Positions 21,178 through 30,617 of a stretch of 45,255 nt of DNA are shown piece by piece (the stretch's first letter is position 1; the number at the start of each line of letters is the position of its first letter). The notes beneath the pieces are model-generated. The model was given only the letters and a program-made list of their open reading frames with translations. It searched no databases and was not told the DNA's origin. The DNA comes from a virus: positions 1 through 45,255 of IMG/VR virus record IMGVR_UViG_3300007345_000009; one strand, 5' to 3'. The position numbers and the translations under genes were made by a program.

Positions 21178-22232
21178 TGACTACGATAAATCAGCAAATA
21201 TTCGATAAATCTTTATCACATCAAAGTAACGTAGTTGACTTTGCAGGCACGAACGCAAATGTTTTGTCAGATACATTAATTGGCATATACATCATAAAAG
21301 AACTTAGGGCTTTAATATTATCGTTTCTTGCTGAGTACTCAACAGGAGACAATTTTAATTTCTTATTACAGAAAAATTTAAGTGCACTTAATAGATTAGA
21401 AAAAGATATAACTAGATTACGTAAATCTCAATATGATAGTATACAGAAGCAAACATTGTCACTTATAAAAGATTTCATAAAAGAAGAAAAAGAAACCCAG
21501 CAAGATATAATTTATGGTGATTACTATAAGCCTGAAATTCCTACAAATGCCAGTGTTTATAATTATTTCTTAGCTATGATGATCGTCGGAAATCTTTTCA
21601 CAGATAACTTTGACATAGCGTCTAACGCTGACATAAAAAGAATTACGCAGACATTACGCTATGGACTAAGTCAGAATCAAACTAATACAGAGATAGTTAA
21701 TTCAATAACGGGTACGCAACAGAATAAATATCAAGATGGCGTTTTAAACACAAGTGTTAATCAACTCAATTCAGTTGTTAATAGTTCAATCATAGCTGCA
21801 CAATCCGCAGTCATAGATAATTTTAACATATTAAACACCTCTGGTCTTGTTATGTACGGGCAATTTGTTGCGGTGCTTGACTCTAGGACATCGGTTATAT
21901 GTCAGACGCTTAGCGGTAAAGAAGGTAAATACGAAGACTTACCTCATCCGCCGTTGCATCCACGATGCAGGTCACATATTGCGGTGTATTTTAAAAGAAT
22001 GACTGGTGTTTCTAAAGCAAATCTCGGAGGCGTTCCGCGAGAAAGTGACTATATGCAATGGTTGAAAAAGCAAAACGAGCAAACGCAAATAGCTGTCTTG
22101 GGTGAAAAACGAACAGAACTATTAGGAGAAAATAAACTAACGGTGTCTGATTTCTACACAAGAAATGGTGATTTATTAACTTTAAATGAATTGTACAGAA
22201 AATATGATATTATAAGCAGTTCGGTTAACTAA
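21177..22232 (+). CDS. Minor head morphogenesis protein (Mu gpF-like)
   Basis: A 351-aa protein. The C-terminal third has the SPP1 gp7/Mu gpF motif: AVLDSRTSVICQTLSGKEGKY then PPLHPRCRSHIAVYF, with conserved Cys and His. The N-terminal half is helical. Such proteins associate with the portal and are injected or remain in the head; the Cys/His set may bind a metal. It is coupled to the portal stop and followed by the scaffold gene. Confidence 0.88.
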   Translation: MTTINQQIFDKSLSHQSNVVDFAGTNANVLSDTLIGIYIIKELRALILSFLAEYSTGDNFNFLLQKNLSALNRLEKDITRLRKSQYDSIQKQTLSLIKDFIKEEKETQQDIIYGDYYKPEIPTNASVYNYFLAMMIVGNLFTDNFDIASNADIKRITQTLRYGLSQNQTNTEIVNSITGTQQNKYQDGVLNTSVNQLNSVVNSSIIAAQSAVIDNFNILNTSGLVMYGQFVAVLDSRTSVICQTLSGKEGKYEDLPHPPLHPRCRSHIAVYFKRMTGVSKANLGGVPRESDYMQWLKKQNEQTQIAVLGEKRTELLGENKLTVSDFYTRNGDLLTLNELYRKYDIISSSVN

Positions 22233-22246
22233 AAGGAGAAGCAATA

Positions 22247-22951
22247 ATGAGTGATATCGATAATAGTGAAAACCCACAAAATGAATCAACAGATTGGGAA
22301 AAAGAATTGCAGGCTTTACGCCGTAATAACGAACAACTGTTGAGTGAGAAAAAGAAAGCACAAACTAAAGCTTTTGAGATTGAGCAACAATTGAATCAGA
22401 TTGGAGGGGCAGAAGGAATTCAAAAACTTCTGGAGCTTCAAAAGAAAGCGCAAGACGATACTCAGAAAGAATTACTATCACAGGGTAAATTTGATGAGTT
22501 GATGAAGAATTCTATTGAGCAGCAGAAAGCGCAATATGAAGCTAAGATGCAAGCTTTTAATGAAGAAAAAGAAAAACTTAGAAGTGATTATGATTCTTTG
22601 CAACATAGAGTTAGAAGCATGAATATTAATTCAGTTGTTAAAAGTACATGTGAAAAACTTAATCTTCAAGAAACTGCGCATTTTGATATTGCACTACATG
22701 TTATGAATGATTGTAGATTCGATGAGCACAATAACCCAATTTTCATTGATGAGAACGGTAATACTCGATTCAATAAACAAGGTGATAAATTCTCTATTGA
22801 AGATTATATCAATGAGCAACGTAGAACGTATAAACATTGGGAAAAACCTAGCACTTATGGCGCTGGAACTGGGAGCTATGGCAGTCAAGATTTGATGAAA
22901 GCTAATCAAAGTGCGAAAGAATGGTTTTCAATGCTAAAATCAAATAAATAA
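22247..22951 (+). CDS. Head scaffolding protein
   Basis: A 234-aa charged, helical protein with an acidic N-terminus, long coiled-coil segments (residues 15-120, rich in Glu/Gln/Lys) and a polar C-terminus. Its place between the gpF-like gene and the coat gene and its composition fit a phage scaffold. No protease is encoded nearby, consistent with P22-type assembly in which the scaffold leaves without cleavage. AAAGGAGAA precedes the ATG. Confidence 0.85.
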   Translation: MSDIDNSENPQNESTDWEKELQALRRNNEQLLSEKKKAQTKAFEIEQQLNQIGGAEGIQKLLELQKKAQDDTQKELLSQGKFDELMKNSIEQQKAQYEAKMQAFNEEKEKLRSDYDSLQHRVRSMNINSVVKSTCEKLNLQETAHFDIALHVMNDCRFDEHNNPIFIDENGNTRFNKQGDKFSIEDYINEQRRTYKHWEKPSTYGAGTGSYGSQDLMKANQSAKEWFSMLKSNK

Positions 22952-23141
22952 TGTGAAAACTTGCATTTTTTCAATATCCGTACTAGTATCTTATTAAATA
23001 TATCGTAGGGCTTGTAGCTCATTGCATTTAGTTATTTTAAAAAGCTAGTGGCATGATAATTTAACTTTTATGTGATCTGTTTGTGACAGTATGAAAAGTA
23101 AAGATTTTTTTAATTTTTGTATAACACAATGGAGCATAAAA
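22952..23141. other. 190-bp leader/promoter gap before the coat gene
   Basis: No gene is present. A TG-A-TAATTT extended -10-like string lies at about 23050-23058 and could add transcription of the coat gene. No convincing terminator was seen; a short TGAAAA/TTTTCA pairing (22953-22974) is too weak. The longer coat frame opening at 23091 is discounted. Confidence 0.4.
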
Positions 23142-24344
23142 ATGGCTAATACATTTTCCGTATCAGATCTAGTCGCAGCTAAATCATTAGAAATCTTAGA
23201 AGGTAATATCGAAGCTGGTAGACTATTTAACAATGACATCGAACAGAATTTCGGTAAAAATCCAAGAACCGGTGATCAAGTTAGAGTTAATCGCCGTCAA
23301 ACAGTAACTCCTGTTTCTCGTGCTTCAGGCGCAGCGGTAACTAAACAAAATATAGTTGAATCAACTATCCCTTTCAACATTCAAAAAGAATTAGATTCAA
23401 CAGTGCCGATTGATTCTCAAGAATTAACGCTTGATATCGACCCATCTGAACTAATTTCACCTCAACGTGCTATGCAGTTCATGAACAGCAATGTTTCACG
23501 AGTTGTAAGCCCGGTTGCAATCGGTATGGCAGAGCAATTAGAGAGCGACTTATTAGCTGAAGTTGATAACGTCCCAGGCGTTTACCCTTCTGCTTTAAGC
23601 TCGAGTTTACCTAATAATCTGAGCGCTTTTAACGCAATTGCACGTCAATTAAACGTTAATAAAGCCCCGATGCTCGGCAGATTTGGTATTGTGACTCCTG
23701 AATTATACGAAAACATGGCTAACTTAGTTAATAAAGTTAATGAATCGGGTAACTCTGACGGATTACGTCAAGGTGTTGTCGGTAAAATTTCTAACTTTGA
23801 TATTTATATGTCTCAGTACTTCCCACAATCAATTCACACGTCAGGCACGATCGGTACAGCTGTAGTGAATGGTGCTTTAGCAGTGGGCGCAACTTCAATT
23901 ATTATGGACGGTACAGACCAAGCAACAGGAACTTTCAAAGCTGGAGATACTTTAACAATTGCAGGATATGGCAATGTTGTTGTTGCAGCTGATGCAACTG
24001 CGGTAGCAAATGCAGTAACTATATCAATTAAAGAGCCTTTACGTTCTGCTGTTGCTGACAATGCTGCGGTATCAAACTATGGTGTATCTGGCGGTACTGC
24101 GGTTACTTACAAGACTGTTGGGTTCTTTGGAGTTGCGGATTGTATCGGTTTCGCGAGTATTGCCCCAATTATTCAAGGTGCTGGTGTTGATTCAGCATCT
24201 ATCAACTCTAACGGATATGGTATTAATACTAACATTTACTATGATGGAGATTTCAAATCAACCGTACTTTCAATGTCTTCACTTGTAGGTTTCAAAATGC
24301 TTGATGGTCGCTTAGGCGTAAGAATTGTACAGCAAGTAGCGTAA
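23142..24344 (+). CDS. Major capsid protein, P22 coat-like
   Basis: A 400-aa coat protein with the P22 gp5-like start (MANTFSVSDLVAAKSLEIL), RLFNNDIEQNFGKNPRTGDQV, RRQTVTPVS and a STVPIDSQELTLDIDPSELI segment, together a HK97-fold shell of the P22 family. A region around 220-310 (GTIGTAVVNGALAVGATSII onward) is probably the inserted, variable domain. The start is ATG 23142 because GGAG precedes it by seven bases and the family N-terminus begins there. The protein is expected to be the most abundant in the virion. Confidence 0.95.
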   Translation: MANTFSVSDLVAAKSLEILEGNIEAGRLFNNDIEQNFGKNPRTGDQVRVNRRQTVTPVSRASGAAVTKQNIVESTIPFNIQKELDSTVPIDSQELTLDIDPSELISPQRAMQFMNSNVSRVVSPVAIGMAEQLESDLLAEVDNVPGVYPSALSSSLPNNLSAFNAIARQLNVNKAPMLGRFGIVTPELYENMANLVNKVNESGNSDGLRQGVVGKISNFDIYMSQYFPQSIHTSGTIGTAVVNGALAVGATSIIMDGTDQATGTFKAGDTLTIAGYGNVVVAADATAVANAVTISIKEPLRSAVADNAAVSNYGVSGGTAVTYKTVGFFGVADCIGFASIAPIIQGAGVDSASINSNGYGINTNIYYDGDFKSTVLSMSSLVGFKMLDGRLGVRIVQQVA

Positions 24345-24355
24345 GGAGAATCATC

Positions 24356-24511
24356 ATGGAGAAGCTTTATAAAAATGATGATTACTGCTTGGTTGATTCT
24401 TATACAAAATTTGACATGGAGCATGACGGCTGGCTTTTGCATAAAAAAAAGCCAAAGCCTGACCCAAAGCCTGACCCTAAAAAAGATGGCAAAAAAAATG
24501 ACAAGAAGTAG
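24356..24511 (+). CDS. 51-aa Lys/Pro/Asp-tailed protein
   Basis: AAGGAG (24343-24348) lies just behind the coat stop, with ATG 24356 and TAG 24509-24511. The peptide starts with acidic and aromatic residues (DDYCLVDSYTKFDMEHDGW) and ends in KPKPDPKPDPKKDGKKNDKK, an extended charged tail. Its place between coat and decoration genes suggests a small head component. No family is recognised. Confidence 0.65.
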   Translation: MEKLYKNDDYCLVDSYTKFDMEHDGWLLHKKKPKPDPKPDPKKDGKKNDKK

Positions 24512-24523
24512 GGGAATTTAAGC

Positions 24524-24880
24524 ATGGCTAAATTTTTCGTACAGACATCTCAAGATAAGAATGCGAAAGGGATGGATAACTCTTTTTATGACGGTGATAA
24601 CCAGGTTACAGGTAGCCCCTTTTCTGTCGGGACATCCGCCACATCAATACAACTTGATGGCACTCAACCTGGAGAGGTCATGGTATACATCGAGGGTAAT
24701 TCTGGTAAAATGTGCTATTTAACTATCGCAAAATCTAGAGATGCTGCTGTTGCGACTGATATACCTTTTCCAGCTGGAAGCATTATTTCAGTGCCTAATT
24801 CAGGTCAGAGGATGAGCGCAATCGGCGATGACCCGTCTATAAAGTTACGCGTTTTTTATTCATTCAAGGGGGACATTTAA
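24524..24880 (+). CDS. Head decoration-type beta protein
   Basis: A 118-aa beta-rich protein (SATSIQLDGTQPGEVMVYIE and IKLRVFYSFKGDI) with no recognised catalytic motif. Its location directly after the coat gene and before the large fibre gene fits a small decoration protein or a base to which fibres attach. Its stop overlaps the ATG of the 838-aa gene (TAATG). Confidence 0.6.
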   Translation: MAKFFVQTSQDKNAKGMDNSFYDGDNQVTGSPFSVGTSATSIQLDGTQPGEVMVYIEGNSGKMCYLTIAKSRDAAVATDIPFPAGSIISVPNSGQRMSAIGDDPSIKLRVFYSFKGDI

Positions 24881-27396
24881 TGCCTATTAAGATTATTGAC
24901 GGCACTTCTCCAATTGGCAGCTTCTCTGACGGGTACCAAGGCACATGGAATGCAGACACTAACACCCCCGCTTTAGCTAGTGGTGTAGGCACAAATGGGT
25001 ATTGGTACGCAGTAAATGTTGCCGGGGCTACTAATTTAGACGGTATATCCGATTGGCACATTGGGGATATCGCTATCTTCAACGGCAACTTAAATGCATG
25101 GCAACAAATTGCAGGGACTTTATCCCCCTCCGAAGTTTTAGCAATTGTAGAAAAAGTTAATAATGCAACTGGGTATACATTATCAGGTGGTAGCACTACT
25201 TCAAAAACATTAACTATTACTGAAGATTCTACTATTGATCAGAATTTAGCTACATCCGCTAGTCCTACGCATGCTGATATAACTTTGACTAATCAGACTA
25301 ATCACCTACTGAGTGGAACAAATGGTAGCGGTAGAATTGTAAAAACTTCTATTCCCAATGGGGAAATAGTTATCGGTGATGCCTCCGCTAACCCAGCAAC
25401 TGTTACCGTTTCAGGGGATGGTACTTTATCAAATGATGGTACACTTAATATTAATCAATCTAGTGACTCAGTGGCGGGTAAAGTTGAGTTAGCTACAGAT
25501 GCCGAGGCTATAGCTGGTACAGATGCTTCCCGAGCTGTTACCCCAGCATCTTTTAAGGCAGGGTATGATTCAAAAGCTGCAGATGGCATATCGCCCGCAT
25601 CAAATGACGGTACGGGGGATGTTGGTTCATCATTAGAGTTTGCACGTGAAGATCATAAACACCCACACCCAACAGGTATGACAGCTTCTCAAATAGCTAG
25701 TACCCCGACTTTACCTATTAATGAAACTGACGTTCAAAGTGCTATTAATGAACTTTCATTAGCAACTCGACAAATTTATTGGGACGGCAGAAATGACCCC
25801 ACAGTTGCCGCGGAAAATACCGCAGCTGCAACTTTAAGCGGAAATGCTACATATAATGCCACAGAAGACTACGTGAGATTAACCGATGACTTGAATGATC
25901 AAAGTGGGTCATTATACTGGGAGCAGAATCAAGGTATTTATTTCAAAGTAGTATCTGAATTTAGGATTGGTAGTAGTTCTGGAGCGGATGCACTATGGTT
26001 ATTTACTCACTGCACATCGGTACCGATCGGCGAGGCCGGGGCTTATGGAGGGTATATTTTTGCTTTTGATGAATTCGATGGTGAATTTCAATTACATTTC
26101 GATGGTGTACAATTAGCTACTGTGTCAGGGGTACCATGGGCGGATAATCAATGGCATAGATTAGAATTTGAGATAGCGTATAGTTTTATTTGTATAAGTT
26201 TGGATGGGGTTAAATTATTAGACTATCAAGACGTGAATGGTAGAAATTTATTGGGCGATTTTATTGGGATGGGCGCTAGAACGGGAGGTAGCTCTACAAC
26301 ACACGATGTTAGAAGGGTTGAAATTTATCGACTAAATAATAACGCTTTTTATACTTCGCCAACTGATGCGCTTTATACCCCTAGAAACCTTTATGCCCCT
26401 ATCACTGAAATAGGCACGCAAAACACACCTTTTGGTGGTTTCGGTCAAACTAACAATTTATTAAAGTGGTCAGAAGATTTTAATAATGCTGCTTGGAGTA
26501 AAACTAACGTAACAGTTAACCCAAATAATACGATTGCCCCTAATGGTCAACAAACTGCTGACCAACTAAACTGGACTTCTACATGGTTAGGTATTCGTCA
26601 AAATACGTTAGGCTTAGTAAATGGTAATAGCTATAATTTGGCTGTATGGGGTAAAGTAGTAAACGGTAGTGGGTCAACTTTATTTTTTGATCTAGGTGAT
26701 GGTTCTCCGGGGACAATAACTTTTGACACTGTTCTTAAACGATATGATATAGATTTAGTCGCAGGAGCTTCAGACTGGTTAGATATTATGTGCCCTACTA
26801 CTAGTGCTTTTGTACTTTGGGGGATTCAATTATCAAATGAAAATGGTAGGCCGACATATTCAAAAACAACAGGCGCTTCAGTCTCAGATAGTTACGGGTT
26901 GTCAGTTGATGGGAATCTCGAGGTCATAGATGGGGGTATTAATCTCGGTGGAGGCATAACGGGGGGCTCTACTCTAATTCAATTTTTCAATCAATCTGGG
27001 CAACCAAAGTTTGGTATTTCATATATTGATGATACCTCAAATAATAGAATATTTTCGTTCGGGGAAGCTATAACTTATGAAAACATAGCTTACAGCTCAA
27101 TACCTTTTAGTACAAATGACTCGACAGGTAATTTGGGATTAGCCAATCTTTATTATTGCACGGATACATCTTCCCCAAGAACGATCACTTTATCCACATC
27201 AACTTTAAATCTAGGCGATGGGAATAATCTGTATATGGTAACAATAAAAGACACAAGTGGTGGGGCTGGCGCTGGCAATATAACAATAGATACTGAAGGG
27301 TCAGCTACAATAGATGGCGCTCCATTAGTAGCTATCACCGTAAATTATGGAGTATTAAGATTATTCTCAGATGGCACAAACTGGTTTACTATTTAA
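24880..27396 (+). CDS. Large modular fibre protein in the head cluster (lectin and CBM-like domains)
   Basis: An 838-aa modular protein without transmembrane segments. About residues 1-95 are a common virion N-terminal module (YQGTWNADTNTPALASG, YAVNVAGATNLDGISDW). Residues 195-260 are fibre-type repeats (SVAGKVELATDAEA, SSLEFAREDHKHPHP). Residues 300-490 look like a concanavalin-like lectin, and 525-675 a carbohydrate-binding-type domain (NLLKWSEDFNNAAWSKTNVT). The last about 85 residues are a beta module shared with other virion proteins here. Placed between coat and connectors, it is more likely a head fibre than a tail fibre. It would bind glycans on cells or surfaces. Confidence 0.75.
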   Translation: MPIKIIDGTSPIGSFSDGYQGTWNADTNTPALASGVGTNGYWYAVNVAGATNLDGISDWHIGDIAIFNGNLNAWQQIAGTLSPSEVLAIVEKVNNATGYTLSGGSTTSKTLTITEDSTIDQNLATSASPTHADITLTNQTNHLLSGTNGSGRIVKTSIPNGEIVIGDASANPATVTVSGDGTLSNDGTLNINQSSDSVAGKVELATDAEAIAGTDASRAVTPASFKAGYDSKAADGISPASNDGTGDVGSSLEFAREDHKHPHPTGMTASQIASTPTLPINETDVQSAINELSLATRQIYWDGRNDPTVAAENTAAATLSGNATYNATEDYVRLTDDLNDQSGSLYWEQNQGIYFKVVSEFRIGSSSGADALWLFTHCTSVPIGEAGAYGGYIFAFDEFDGEFQLHFDGVQLATVSGVPWADNQWHRLEFEIAYSFICISLDGVKLLDYQDVNGRNLLGDFIGMGARTGGSSTTHDVRRVEIYRLNNNAFYTSPTDALYTPRNLYAPITEIGTQNTPFGGFGQTNNLLKWSEDFNNAAWSKTNVTVNPNNTIAPNGQQTADQLNWTSTWLGIRQNTLGLVNGNSYNLAVWGKVVNGSGSTLFFDLGDGSPGTITFDTVLKRYDIDLVAGASDWLDIMCPTTSAFVLWGIQLSNENGRPTYSKTTGASVSDSYGLSVDGNLEVIDGGINLGGGITGGSTLIQFFNQSGQPKFGISYIDDTSNNRIFSFGEAITYENIAYSSIPFSTNDSTGNLGLANLYYCTDTSSPRTITLSTSTLNLGDGNNLYMVTIKDTSGGAGAGNITIDTEGSATIDGAPLVAITVNYGVLRLFSDGTNWFTI

Positions 27397-27408
27397 AGAG
27401 GTAAAAGG

Positions 27409-27876
27409 ATGGCGACAATCATATCAAGAAATAATTTCAGCAATTCTTTCTTTTATGCAAAAAGAACTACCGATGTTACTGGAGTAGGGGCAGGGAGTGA
27501 TACTGTATATGATAGTCCCATAGCAGAGTTAGGAGACAACATAAGTTATAATAGTTCAACTGGGGTTTTTACATTACAGCCTAATTACATTTATAAATTA
27601 GTGGCGTGTAATTTGTTTGACACCTTTTCTAACTCAACAGAAGGATGCATAATTGGGTCATGGCATAATGGCTCAAATGTTGAATTAAGTGATACTACTA
27701 GATCAACTATGGTACCGACTACATTCGCCACTGATTCAAATGGTGTAAATCCATACGCTATATGCATCCACTACCCCACTAGCCAGTTAGATGTTAAATT
27801 TAGATTAATAACTTGTAATGGTACTGCAAATTTAATGGGGCATGGGTCATTTGCGTATGTGGAGCAGTTAGGTTAA
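27409..27876 (+). CDS. C1q/TNF-like jelly-roll virion protein
   Basis: A 155-aa beta-rich protein: GVFTLQPNYIYKLVACN and an alternating pattern ending with HGSFAYVEQL resemble the trimeric C1q/TNF-like domains common at phage fibre ends. AAGAGGTAAAAGG precedes the ATG. It lies between two large fibre-like genes in the head cluster and may cap one of them as a separate tip subunit. Confidence 0.6.
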   Translation: MATIISRNNFSNSFFYAKRTTDVTGVGAGSDTVYDSPIAELGDNISYNSSTGVFTLQPNYIYKLVACNLFDTFSNSTEGCIIGSWHNGSNVELSDTTRSTMVPTTFATDSNGVNPYAICIHYPTSQLDVKFRLITCNGTANLMGHGSFAYVEQLG

Positions 27877-27879
27877 GTT

Positions 27880-29388
27880 ATGACTTCAGCGACAACAAAC
27901 TCTACTACAAGACCCGCTATTTCTTTAGCGGATGAGATAATAATTAAAAGTTCTTCTGATTTATTGTCTAATACGACGTATATTGATGCAAACACTAGGC
28001 GCTGTTTCCCTATGGTGCATTATAGGTTCTCTGAATCTATTTTAGCGGATGACCAAAACCCAATTAATTTCACCCTGCAATCTTTTGGGCAAACCGAGTT
28101 ACATTGCTTGACTGCTGTTGCAGAGACTTACGTTAATATAGGGTCAAATACGGTATTTAAAAACTACCCATCATCTGGGGGAATTACCTCATTTTCCGAT
28201 AATGGTTCAGGAGGAACAACAGTCACGTTAAGTAGTTACCGAGTCGCCCCGAAAATGTTGGTTCGTATCGCGGGCAATGCAGCATACAACGGTGATTATG
28301 AAGTGAAAAAGCGATCAGATACAGACAGAAAATTGGGGGATTTGACCTTTGACATTGACGTCGCCTATACTGTTGCAGCCGTTGGTGGGGAGACCGTAAC
28401 GATTCTGAATGAGCAATTTGTTATTAATAACCTTAATGTAGTGTGGCAAAGTGGTGTAAAATTATTGGAAATGAAAGATCAAGATTTAATATTTCTAACC
28501 ACTTCATATTTCCAAGGTGGTGATCTAGGGGATATTAGTAGTAAAATATTTTACGTAGATAATTGCGCATTTGGGGCAATACCTACATTAGGAAACCCAG
28601 AAGTTGCGGGCTATGTAAATGGCTTTAAGGTAGAAAATATTGGGGATTGCGACTATATTCGTGTGGTTAACAATGAAATAGTTTCTGATAAATCTGGAAA
28701 TAAGATATTTTTGGATTTAAACACACATACCCCAGTATTTAATAAGATGACATTTAAAGATAATGAGTTATCTTTGGCAACAACAGATCATTTTATAGAT
28801 GCTACAAGTGCTAGTTCTGAAAACCTAACCGCAAACGGAAAGGCATCAGCTAGCGGTAACAGTAACATAAATGGGATTAATACCCTTATAAATGGGGTTA
28901 GTGCACCCACATCGATGAAATGGGCATTTCTGGATAATACCGCGACACTTGACACTAAAAAACAGTTATTAGCTAGTGAGAATGCTTCGTCTGCTTTAAG
29001 TACCGTAGGTAATAATACTTATGGTGCTATAAGCCTAGACGGCATAGTTTTAGATTCAGTTACGCAACAATGGGGGTTAACTAACGCAGCTTCTGGGATT
29101 TTCACATATAAAGGCAAAGAAGATTTTACGGGGTTATTAACGGCAACAATATGCGGGAGTAAAACAGGTAATACTGAATTTTACCGATTTATTATTGCTA
29201 AAAATGGGTCATTCCCTCTTTTTACTTCTTCTGGGTATGCGCCTTTAGAGGTCAAAAACTCTGTGCTATCTGTAACTTTAGTTAGCCCTATTAGTGTATC
29301 AACCGATGACACTATACAAATAGCAATAGCTGGAGCAGGGCATTCGGACAGCATAACATTATCTGATATATCAGTAAGTATTTTATAG
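27880..29388 (+). CDS. Fibre/appendage protein with E1-FCCH-like module and beta-helix
   Basis: A 502-aa protein. Residues about 95-170 (GGITSFSDNGSGGTTVTLSS then VRIAGNAAYNGDYEV and TFDIDVAYTVAA) match the E1-FCCH-like module seen in many phage virion proteins. The middle has short repeating beta strands with Asn/Asp turns suggestive of a beta-helix. The last 120 residues look like a jelly-roll tip. With its two upstream neighbours it forms a 4.5-kb appendage cassette. It starts three bases after the preceding stop. Confidence 0.65.
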   Translation: MTSATTNSTTRPAISLADEIIIKSSSDLLSNTTYIDANTRRCFPMVHYRFSESILADDQNPINFTLQSFGQTELHCLTAVAETYVNIGSNTVFKNYPSSGGITSFSDNGSGGTTVTLSSYRVAPKMLVRIAGNAAYNGDYEVKKRSDTDRKLGDLTFDIDVAYTVAAVGGETVTILNEQFVINNLNVVWQSGVKLLEMKDQDLIFLTTSYFQGGDLGDISSKIFYVDNCAFGAIPTLGNPEVAGYVNGFKVENIGDCDYIRVVNNEIVSDKSGNKIFLDLNTHTPVFNKMTFKDNELSLATTDHFIDATSASSENLTANGKASASGNSNINGINTLINGVSAPTSMKWAFLDNTATLDTKKQLLASENASSALSTVGNNTYGAISLDGIVLDSVTQQWGLTNAASGIFTYKGKEDFTGLLTATICGSKTGNTEFYRFIIAKNGSFPLFTSSGYAPLEVKNSVLSVTLVSPISVSTDDTIQIAIAGAGHSDSITLSDISVSIL

Positions 29389-29406
29389 TAGTGACGTGAT
29401 GATAGA

Positions 29407-29415
29407 TGCTATAAT
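29407..29415 (+). promoter_or_regulatory. Extended -10 promoter before the connector genes
   Basis: TGCTATAAT, identical to the string at 1925-1933, in the only gap (58 bp) of the region. It could raise expression of connector and tail genes downstream of the fibre cassette. No good -35 is visible. Confidence 0.45.
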
Positions 29416-29446
29416 ATTATGGGTAAATAGGTTTTAAAGGTATGAC

Positions 29447-29959
29447 ATGGCATTAATAGTTCAAAATGACTCAGGCACGATAACAAACGCTAATAGCTAT
29501 ATTGATGTAGCTTACGCAGACAGTTATTTCACCGCTAGAAATAATGTGACTTGGTCAGCTGCGTCAACAGCGAATAAAGAAGCTGCTTTAGTTAAAGCTT
29601 GGCAGTATATAGATACCGCATTTACATTTGTCGGTCAAATAGCAACTGATACTCAAAATACTGAATTTCCCAGACTTTACATTTATAATAGCGCGGGCAA
29701 AGAATTAACAGGCATTGACGTGAAAGTTAAAAATGCTCAATGCGAATATGCTGTTATTGCATTATCTCAGGATTTAACTATTAATCAAACTCCGTCTGCT
29801 CAAGCGCCGATCAAAAAGGAGATGAATAAAGCTGATGTTGTAGAAACTGAGGTTGAATATGACACATCGAAGGGACAACCGATTGTATATAGTTACCCTT
29901 TAGGTGATTTTTGGCTAAAAGATTTTCTGGGGGGTAATACGTTTAATGGCTACTACTGA
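29447..29959 (+). CDS. Head-tail adaptor (DnaT-like connector family)
   Basis: A 170-aa protein that matches the small phage connector family often labelled DnaT-like: ALIVQNDSGTITNANSYIDV, ADSYFTARNNVTWSAAS, KEAALVKAWQYIDTAF and TEFPRLYIY. These proteins form the first ring under the portal, despite the DnaT name. It overlaps the next gene by 14 bp. AAAGG precedes the ATG. Confidence 0.85.
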   Translation: MALIVQNDSGTITNANSYIDVAYADSYFTARNNVTWSAASTANKEAALVKAWQYIDTAFTFVGQIATDTQNTEFPRLYIYNSAGKELTGIDVKVKNAQCEYAVIALSQDLTINQTPSAQAPIKKEMNKADVVETEVEYDTSKGQPIVYSYPLGDFWLKDFLGGNTFNGYY

Positions 29960-30617
29960 TTTTGAGAATAAAATACTAGCATCAACTAATAAGCTAATGG
30001 GTAAATTCGGTCAGTATGTTGCGTTTCTTTCTAAATCAACAGTTTTAAAAGATGTAGGCAAACCATGGCTAGGTGCTCAAGAGTCATACACTTCTAATAT
30101 AGTCAAAGGTGTCACAAAAACTTTAGATGATAAACTTTTAAATTTCACAGATGCTAGAGTTGATAACGAAGATTTTGAAATTTTAGTTGCGGGGGATAAA
30201 TTATCAAAAGTTGACTCTAATGACCTTTTATTTTTATTTAATGCTAGAATAACATCTAGTATAGCTATTCCTAGTAGCACTTTATCGACTGACACGACTA
30301 TAAATTCAAATGGGATCTATTCAATTGACTCTTCAAGCGGTAATATAGTACTAACTTTAGAGCAAACTAATGCAATAAATACCGTTGTTCTATTTAGCAG
30401 AATTTCAAGCGACATTAACACCGTGACTATCAATACGCAGGCTGCTCAAACAATAAATGGAGCATCATCGTATAATTTGGCTTATAATGAAGATATTGTC
30501 GGGTTTATTTTTGACGGAAGTAATTATGAAATATTGAGAAGATTTAAAGTGTATGAGCCGATGATTGTTTCACCTGGCGGAAATAATCTACTATATAAAA
30601 TAAAGGTTGGGGCGTAA
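29946..30617 (+). CDS. Head-closure/neck protein with an inserted beta module
   Basis: A 223-aa protein. Residues 1-98 and 199-223 are the two halves of a head-closure fold: FENKILASTNKLMGKFGQYV at the start, DNEDFEILVAGDKLSKV in the middle and YEPMIVSPGGNNLLYKIK at the end, which in relatives follow each other closely. Residues about 99-198 are an extra domain (NGIYSIDSSSGNIVLTLEQ ... INGASSYNLAYNEDIVGFIF) of the same design as modules in the 838-aa and 278-aa fibre proteins. The module would project from the neck. The stop overlaps the next ATG. Confidence 0.8.
   Translation: MATTDFENKILASTNKLMGKFGQYVAFLSKSTVLKDVGKPWLGAQESYTSNIVKGVTKTLDDKLLNFTDARVDNEDFEILVAGDKLSKVDSNDLLFLFNARITSSIAIPSSTLSTDTTINSNGIYSIDSSSGNIVLTLEQTNAINTVVLFSRISSDINTVTINTQAAQTINGASSYNLAYNEDIVGFIFDGSNYEILRRFKVYEPMIVSPGGNNLLYKIKVGA

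Noticed and set aside
23091-23141. Longer N-terminus for the coat protein
   Set aside because: The family N-terminus begins at MANTFS and GGAG lies just before ATG 23142.
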